From Saprospiraceae bacterium (GTDB lineage Bacteria > Bacteroidota > Bacteroidia > Chitinophagales > Saprospiraceae): a stretch of DNA of 64,000 bases. Location of the stretch: NCBI GenBank assembly GCA_016787345.1, contig JAEUUU010000030.1, forward strand, positions 58,759-122,758, in the 5' to 3' direction. Each line of letters opens with the position of its first letter. The first letter of the stretch is position 1. This document shows positions 12,001 through 21,000 of this stretch, in pieces. Below the pieces are notes generated by a model. The model ran no database searches. It saw only the letters and a program-made list of their open reading frames with translations, and was not told where the DNA came from. The position numbers and the translations under genes were made by a program.

Positions 12001-15000
12001 ACGGGCGGCAACACCTACCTGTGGAGCACGATGGCAACAACAGCTTCCATTACGGTCAGTCCTACAACTACGACAACTTATACAGTAACGGTAACCAACG
12101 CCGACGGCTGTTTGGCATCTGTTGCACAAATTATCACGGTTAATGGCTTGCCAACAGTCGGAATCATGCCTTCGAGCATCACCATCTGTTCTGGAAGCGA
12201 AACCGAGCTGACGGCGACAGCAGGCGGTAGTTCTTATCTGTGGAACACGATGGAATCAACCGCCAGTATTTCTGTTACGCCGACAACGAACACCACTTAT
12301 ACGGTTACCCTGACGGACAACAACGGCTGCACGAACACGGCTACTTCGGAAGTCAATATTGCTCCGGATCCGCTGACCGACGTAACCGTTGATCCAGATC
12401 CGATTTGTGCAGGCTCCACGGCTGTTTTGACGGCAAACGGCGCCATGCCCGATGCTACATTTACCTGGTACGATGCCCCGACGGGCGGCAACGTGGTCGG
12501 CACGGGCAATCCATTCACGACGGATCCTTTGTACGTCACCACCGAGTTTTGTGTAGAACAAACAGTTGCCATTTCGGCGGAGGGCACGATGACCTTCGAC
12601 TACACCGGCGGCATGCAAACCTTTACGGTGCCGGATGGCATCACGTCCATCGAAATCCAGGCCTATGGCGCCCAGGGCGGCAATGGAAACGGAGGAAGCG
12701 GTGGCGCAGTGGGTGGTACAGGCGGTCTGGGCGGCCTGGTACAAGGAACCCTGGCCGTAACCCCCGGACAAGTATTGAATCTTTTTGTCGGCGGCGCCGG
12801 AATGGGCCCTGTCGGCGGTTATAACGGCGGCGCCAATGGCGGCACGCAAGATTCTGGCGGCGGTGGCGGCGCAACTGACATCCGGATTGGCGGTACAGCC
12901 GATTCCGACCGGGTGCTGACTGCTGGCGGCGGCGGCGGCGGCGGTCGTGGCGGATGCGAAGAAAATAATGGCGTAGGAGGAAAAGGTGGCGACGGTGGCA
13001 CAGGCGGTGGCGGTATCGGCGCCGACGGCGCAGATACGCCTACTTCCGGTGGTGTTGCCGGCGGTGGCAAAGGCGGCAACTTCAGCAATGTTCAGGGTGC
13101 TTTTGGCGCAGCCGGCCTCGGTTGCGCTGGTTTCCTGGGCAACCCCGGCTCGGCGACCGCAACTTCGATTGGCGGCGTCGGTGGCGGCGGACAGGCTTGC
13201 TGCTGCTTTAACGGCGGATTTACAACTCCCGGCGGCGGCGGCGGCGGCGGCGGCCATATCGGCGGTGGCGGCGCAGGTGGCGGTTCGGCAGGTACTACCG
13301 GCTGCTCCGGCAACAGCAAAGGCGCCGGCGGCGGCGGTGGTGGTGGCTCTTCCTACACTGGCAGTCTTTCCGATGCCGTTGCGATGAACGGCGTTCGCTC
13401 CGGAAACGGTCAAATCATCATTACTTACGGCCTGACCTGTACTTCTCCCCGCGTCTGCGGCACGGTAAACGTTACCCCGCTCCCCATGGCCACTATCGCG
13501 GTGACCGAAACTTCGGGCGCTGCTGACGACGACGGAACGATCTGCTCCGGCGCTTCAGTCACACTGACGGCTTCGGGCGGTGACACTTATCTGTGGAGCA
13601 CGATGGCAACAACAGCCTCCATTACGGTCAGCCCGACTACTACGACCACCTATACGGTAACAGTTACGGCCAATGACTGCTCCACTTCGATCAGTTCCGT
13701 GATCAACGTTACCCCCATGCCCTCGCTCAATGCTACGCTCAATGGCGTTGCTTTGAGCAACAACAACGACGGCTCCGACGAAACAGGCGCTTTTGCCATT
13801 TGCAATGGAAGCAATATTACTTTTGATGCTTTCGCAGATGCAAACGGCGCATCCGGCAATATCAAAGCTTACCAAACTGTCAGCCTGAGCAATGTCATCT
13901 TGTCGTTCTGCAACAACTGCGCAGCACTTGTAACGGCTTTCCCCGGCGCCAGCGGCGCAGCCACTTTGGTCAATCCGGCCCTGCCCGGCACGGTAACGCT
14001 CAGCTTCCGGGTATTCAACGACCTGAACAACAACAACGCGATCGATGCCGACGAATGCCCGAACGATTGGGTGGTTTACACAATCACGGTCAATCCGATC
14101 CCCGTTCCGGCGATCGCGGTGACCGAAAATTCCGGCACGACGCCCAACGACGGCGCTATTTGCGAAGGCGCTTCGGCGACACTGACAGCTTCCGGTGGAG
14201 ACGCTTATCTGTGGAGCCCGGGCGGCGCCACAACTTCCTCGATTACGGTTAGCCCGACCAGTTCGACCACCTACACCGTGACTGTAACAAGCAATAACTG
14301 CTCCTCATCCACCAGCTCTGTCATCACGGTCAATCCCTTGCCCGCGGTTACGCTGGTACTCGACCCGAACGAAGCCTGCGTTACCGACGACGGCTTCGCG
14401 CTCGACGGCGGCATGCCCTCCGGCGGTACGTACAGCGGTGCAGGAATCACGACCAGCCCGACTTTCGAGCCGGCCGATGCACAGGCAGGCGTTCATACCA
14501 TTACTTACACCTACACCGACGCCAATGGTTGCGTTAATACGGCTACGGACGACATTACTGTTTATGAATTGTTGATCAACAGCTATGTACCGGCCAGCCA
14601 GGCCCAAACAATTTGCGACGGTGAAAACACCAGTTTCCGCGTCAATTTCACCAGCACGCCGGATGTAACGGTCAGCGCGACCTGGCAAATCTGGGACGGC
14701 GACTCCTGGGAACCGCTTACCATCGCTGCGCCCTACTCGACGACGCTGAACAACACCCAGAATTTTGCCCGCCTGAATATCACGGCGGCATCGTATCTGT
14801 TGAGTGGCGCGCAATACCGCGTCATACTGAACAACGGCGCCTGCGAGACCATCTCCGATCCGTTTACCCTCACCGTCAATGGTCCGGTCAGCATCGACGA
14901 ACAACCCGAATCGGTGACGATTTGCGGCTCAGAAGTTGACCAGGAAGCGACGTTTACCGCCGTGGTTTCCAATCCTTCGGGTACAACCAACCTGCGTTGG

Positions 15001-18000
15001 CAGTATTTCGACGGAACAAACTGGGTAAACACCGGCGGCGCCGGCACTTTCGGCAATACCACCAATACTCTGACCGTCAACGACAACTGGGCGCACTGGC
15101 CCGCGCCGGGCAGCAGCGTGCAACTTCGTCTGCGCGCCCAAACACCGGGTTGTCCGGCGATTTTCTCGGATATCGTTACGTTGAATGTCAATTTCGATAT
15201 CGATCCTTCCATTACCGGCCCGCTTTACGTCACCTCCATGGCGGCAGTTTCCTTCTTTGGCGACCCGGGCATCACGCCTCCTGCCACCTTTGCCGGCGGC
15301 ACCTGGGCGGTCTCGGGTGGCCCTGGTACGGTTAGCGCCGATTATGCGGACGATTACAATTTTGTCGTTACCGGCGATTTGCCCGGTACTGTTACCATCA
15401 CTTATCAATCAACAGACGACGCCGGCTGCACCGGTACGGAACAGGTTACCCTGACCGTTCTGGATAAACTGACGCTCAGTGCCATTCCGTCCGACCTGAC
15501 AGTGTCCTGCGGCGAGGAGATTACAGTCAATATCGAAGCCGACAACCTGGTTGATCTGATTGAAATGGCGTACAACCTGACCTGGGACCCGTCCGAACTG
15601 GCTTATGTGACCAGTTCCGGCACCCAGTTGGGCGATGCGCTGCCCGTGATTGATGCGACCAATGCCGCAACCGGCCTGCTTTACTACTACTGGGGCGGCG
15701 AATACACCGGAATGCCGCTCAACGATCACGTGTTGCTTTCCATCACCTTTACCGTGTTGCAAAACAGCGGTTCGGCAGGCATCTTCTTCGATAGCCCGGT
15801 GGCGACCAACACCTCCATCTCGAATGTGCCGATCAATACCAACGACGGCCTCATGAGCGTCACGCCGATCCTGATCGTGCTCGACAACCCCGATGCCGTT
15901 TGCCCGGAATCGTGCGTTGATTCGCCGAATGGTCAAATCGTCACCTTTGGCATTACGACAACCGGCAATCCGGATCAATATTCGCTGATCTGGGGCATGG
16001 CTGCCGCCGGTGCAGGTTTTGCCAATGTGAATAATGCCGTATTTGATATTTCAAACGGAGAGTTTACCGTGGTAATTCCCTGCGGCCTCGAAGCCGGCAC
16101 CTACGGCGGTACGCTGACGGTCACCGACAGCGAAACCGGCTGTACCGGAACCACTTCAATTGCCGTGGTGATCGACGATCAGCCGCCGGTGATTACGGAA
16201 TGCCCTGCCAGCGTAACCGTTTCCTGCGAATCTTCCGACGATTTCCCGGATGCAGATCCGGACGGCGTTGTGGCGGAGGATGCTTGCGGTCCGCTGACGG
16301 TGGACGTCGATGAGGTGAATAATGAAGGCGGCGGCTGCTTAGGCGACCCGCTGATCATTACCCGCACTTATACCGTAACCGACCCGGCCGGCAACTCAAC
16401 CAACTGCATCCAGACGATCACCATGGTCGACGAAGACGGTCCGGTACTGGCAGACAATGCCCCGGAATTTGAAGGCGACTGTTTCGATTCGGAAGAAGAA
16501 GCTGTTGATGCCGTTCGTAATTACGTTTTGGCCTATATCACGGATGAATGCCATGCCAATGGCATCGAAGTAGAAGACCTCGAAGACATCGCCGTGATTT
16601 ACGATGAATTCGACTGCACGGTAACTATCCAGGTTGGCGCCATCGATGGTTGCACGCCCGCCAATGCCTCGACGTTTGAATTTGGAGGCATCATCATCGA
16701 CGGTACGGCGCCCACACTGACGCTGACCGACATCGATGATTGCTACGAAACGATTGCCGACGCACTTGCAGCGGCTGTTGATCCGATGTTCACGATGGTC
16801 GACGACGACTGCCCCGGCACAGTAGACGTGACGGCTGAAATCGACGATATCAACAACCTGTGCGCCGCGATGATCATCGTTACGGCTACGGATGCCTGCG
16901 GTAATGTGACGACAGACTCGTATGGACCGGTTCGTATCGACGGCACTTCGCCGGTGATTGAAAATGAAGATCCCCTGCTTTTGGCCAATACGTGCTTTGA
17001 AACATTTGAAGAAGCCGCGGCGGCAGCAGAAGCCGCTATCGAATCTGGCGACAACTGTGTGGGTGAGCTGATTATCGGCACTGACGAACTTGCGCCGGAC
17101 GCCGAGTGCCCGTATACCCTGACGGTTCGTGTAACCGACGAATGTGGCAACTTCTCCCTGTACCAATTCACCGGGGTCAAAATTGACAACACGCCGCCCG
17201 TACCGGTATTCAATGAGCCGGAAGGCCCGCTGTGCTACCGCGATCCGGAAGATGCAAAAGCCGACCTGTTGCTGCAAGTAGACTGGGAGGACGACTGCGG
17301 ATTCCCGGTCATGTACGAGACGGCTGAATATTCCAATGAAACCGACCCGAACCCGAATGATGAATGCGAGTTTGGCGTCGTAACGATCACTGCCGTCGAC
17401 CTTTGCGGTCAGAGCTTCTCGCTCGATATTGATGTAAAAATCGATGCCACGCCGCCTTATGTCATTGATCAAAACGGTCTTCCCGTGCTGACGGGTGACT
17501 GCATTGGCGACGTACCGGCCGATGTTGACGCCGTAGCGATGCTGATTGCCGATAATTGCGATCAAGGTTTTGAACTGGTATTCGACGGCGATGAACTGTC
17601 GGAAGAGGACGGCTGCGTCATCATCCGCAGTTACACCGCTACCGATGCCTGCGGCCTTTCCGCCACCTTTACCCAACGCATCGAAATCAGCGACGAAGAA
17701 GCGCCGGTATGGGGGGATGAAGAAACCAACAATCCTGATCTGTTGCTCATTTCCTGCAGTGCCGGCACTGAAGAGTTCAGCCTGGAAGATTTGATCCAGA
17801 GTGCGCTGAATCAAGACCCGCCGGCTGTTACCGACAACTGCGAAGGTGAAGATGAAGACGTAGCATACATCACAGTCAGTGTCGAAACCTTCGACCCGGT
17901 AGCCGATCCGGAATGCCCGAACGGTTACTCGATCACCAAAGTATGGACCGCGGTAGACCAGTGCGGCAATGCCAGCACTTATACCCGTATCGTTCAGGTG

Positions 18001-21000
18001 ACGGATAATGAGGCGCCCGAATTTGATCCGCTCTGTCAGTTTATGCCTTTGAATATCTACACGGCAGAGGGTTATTCCTGTCCGGAAGATGCCGAAATCA
18101 GTCTGGAAGTTGGCCAACAAATTGACAACGCCACTACCTGGACCGTGGCCGGCTATCTTGTTCCGGCACTGGAGGAATGTATTTACGACAATTGCAGCGA
18201 CGCATCCAATATTGTCGTAACCGTTGAGGCGATCGATATGGGCGACGACGATGAAACGCTGCCCTGCACCCGCACCATTACGGTCACATTCTCTTTGACC
18301 GACGAATGCGGCAACACACAGGATGATCCGTTCATCTGTGTTTACAACATCATCGACAACACTGCACCGACCTGGGAAACCGAAGAAGGCGAACTCGACC
18401 GCGTGGTGGATTGCAATATTCCGAGCGAGCTGAACGACGCTTTGGCACTCGCACCGGTTCCGGTCGACAACTGCGACGACGAGCCGTTTATTTCGCTGCC
18501 CAACGTCGTTGAGACCGATGGCGATTGCGAAGGCGAGTATACTATTACCCGTACCTGGATTGCCTCGGATCATTGCTACAACAGCGACTCGCCTGTATTT
18601 ACACAGACGATCCATGTGATCGACAACGACCCGCCGACCTTCAATCCGAACTGCCAGTTCATGCCGCTGGAAATTCTTACTTCCGATGGCTATGATTGCC
18701 CGGCAGACGCTGAAATCACGCTGACGGTCGGTCAGGTGCTCAATCTCAACTCCACCTGGAACGTTGCCGGGTATCCGGTTGCCTCTCTGGCCGGATGCGT
18801 AAGCGACGCCTGCAGTGCGCCGGAAAGCATCAAAATCACCGTGGAATCGATTCAGGATGCAACGGATGAAGAAACCTGCAACCGCACGATCACCGTTTCC
18901 TTCCGCCTCGAAGACGCTTGCGGCAATGTTCAACCGCAACTGTTCGTGTGCATCTACGAGATCATCGACGACACGCCGCCGACTTTCGACGAAGAATCGA
19001 TCGATCCCATCGCCGATTGCTACGACACCATCGACGACGCTGTCGAAGCAGCGCTCGACGCAGCCACACCGCACGCTTCGGACAACTGCACGGAGCCGCT
19101 GACGAACGACAATTTCACCTTCACCGTATCTTCGAATGAAGAGGATTGCACCGTCACGATCAATGTGTATGTAACCGACTGCGCCGGCAATTCGGATGTG
19201 GTCACGGTGACCACCAAAGTGGACAATGAACCGCCCACGCTGATCGCAAACTGCAGCGCTCTGGCGCCCTCCTACCCGACCGCCACGGCAGCCCAGACGG
19301 CCTTGCAACTGGCGACTACCTACGAAGACAACTGTCCGGGACCGTTCTCGATTGTCAACGCATTTACGGTAGGAACCTGCGACGCCATCGTAACCCTGGT
19401 GTATGCCGACGCGTGTGGCAATACCAGTACAGTGAGCTGCGCGACGAGCATCAACAGTTCGCCGTTAACGGTCATCTGCCCGGCGCCGGAAACACGCAAT
19501 ACGGATGCCGGTGAATGCAATTACACCGTTTCCGCAAATGACCTGTTTGCTCCGACGATTTCCGGCGGCTGCTCGCCCTACGTGGTTTCTTACGTGTTAA
19601 GCGGCGCTACCACCGGCAGCGGAACCGGCACGTCGCTGGCTGGCATTGATTTCAACAAAGGCACGACCGTCATTTCCTGGACGGTTTCTGACGACAACAA
19701 TGCCACTACGGCTTGTTCGGTTTCGGTGACCGTTGTTGATACCCAATCGCCCACCATCGCCTGCCCGGCCAACATTACCAAAGGCACCGACAACAACCAG
19801 TGCAGCGCCGTTACGACATACGCCGTTACGGCCTCCGACAACTGTATGTTCACGGTAACGCAAACCGCCGGCTTGCCGAGCGGCTCGGCTTTCCCGGTGG
19901 GCACTACGGTCAACGGGTTCCAGGTTGTTGACATGTCCGGCAACTCGGCCAATTGTTCGTTCAACGTCACGGTCAATGACACGCAAGTGCCGATCATCGC
20001 CTGCCCGGCCAATATCGTGACGGGCACTACGACTGGTCAGTGCAGCGCCGTGGTCAATTACACCGTCACGGCTTCCGACAATTGCGGCGGCACAATCACG
20101 CCCGTACTGATTAGCGGCCCGGCCAGCGGCGCTACTTTCCCGCTGGGCACCACCGGCCCGATCCAGTGGCGCGCCACCGACGGCGCCGGCAACTCGGCCA
20201 ACTGTTCCTTCTCGGTTACGGTGAATGATACGCAGGCGCCCAACATCGTTTGCCCGGCCAACATCACCGTGCCGGCTATGGGCGGAGGCTGCTCCGCTAC
20301 AGTTAATTACAACGTGACAGCCACCGACAACTGCGGCGGCACGATCACGCCGACGCTCGTCAGCGGCGGCGCAAGCGGCTCTACGTTTACCGGCACCTCG
20401 ACGGTGGTTTGGAAAGCCACCGATGCGGCCCAGAATATGGCAACCTGTTCCTTCACCGTGTCGGTCTCCGACGGCCAGGCGCCGACGATTTCCTGCCCGG
20501 TTGCAGGCACGGTTACGCGTTCTACCAATGTGAATGATTGCTTCTACACCGTAGTGGGCAACGAATTCAATGCAACGGGTTCGGACAACTGCGGCGCACC
20601 GACAATCACGTACGCCGTTTCCGGTGCAACTACCGGAACAGGTACTTCGCTGGCTGGTGTCGGTTTGAACAAGGGTACCAATACTATCGTCTGGACGGCA
20701 ACCGATGCCGGCGGCAATACTGCAATCTGCTCCTTCACAGTGCAGGTGAACGACACCCGCCCGCCGGTCGTGTCCTGCCCGCCCAGCCAAACGGTGAATG
20801 CTGCCGCCAATGCCTGTGGCGCTACGGTCAATCCGGGTACGCTGGGGGCAACCGACAACTGTGGTGCGCCTTCCACGACCTTCGGTCCGATTCCGAATGC
20901 CAACTTCTTCCCGATTGGCATGACGACGCTCACCGGCACCGCCACCGACAACAGCGGCAATACGGCCATGTGCACTACCAAGATCACGGTGATCGACAAT

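Noticed and set aside
12256-13413. Ala/Thr-rich open frame on the minus strand
   Set aside because: It is the reverse of the GGC-rich glycine domain and reads as Ala runs; shadow frame.
16396-19308. Open frame of 970 codons on the minus strand
   Set aside because: It lies opposite the acidic repeats of the 9061-22575 gene and consists of the mirror of GAC/GAA/GTC-rich codons; no start context or domain.
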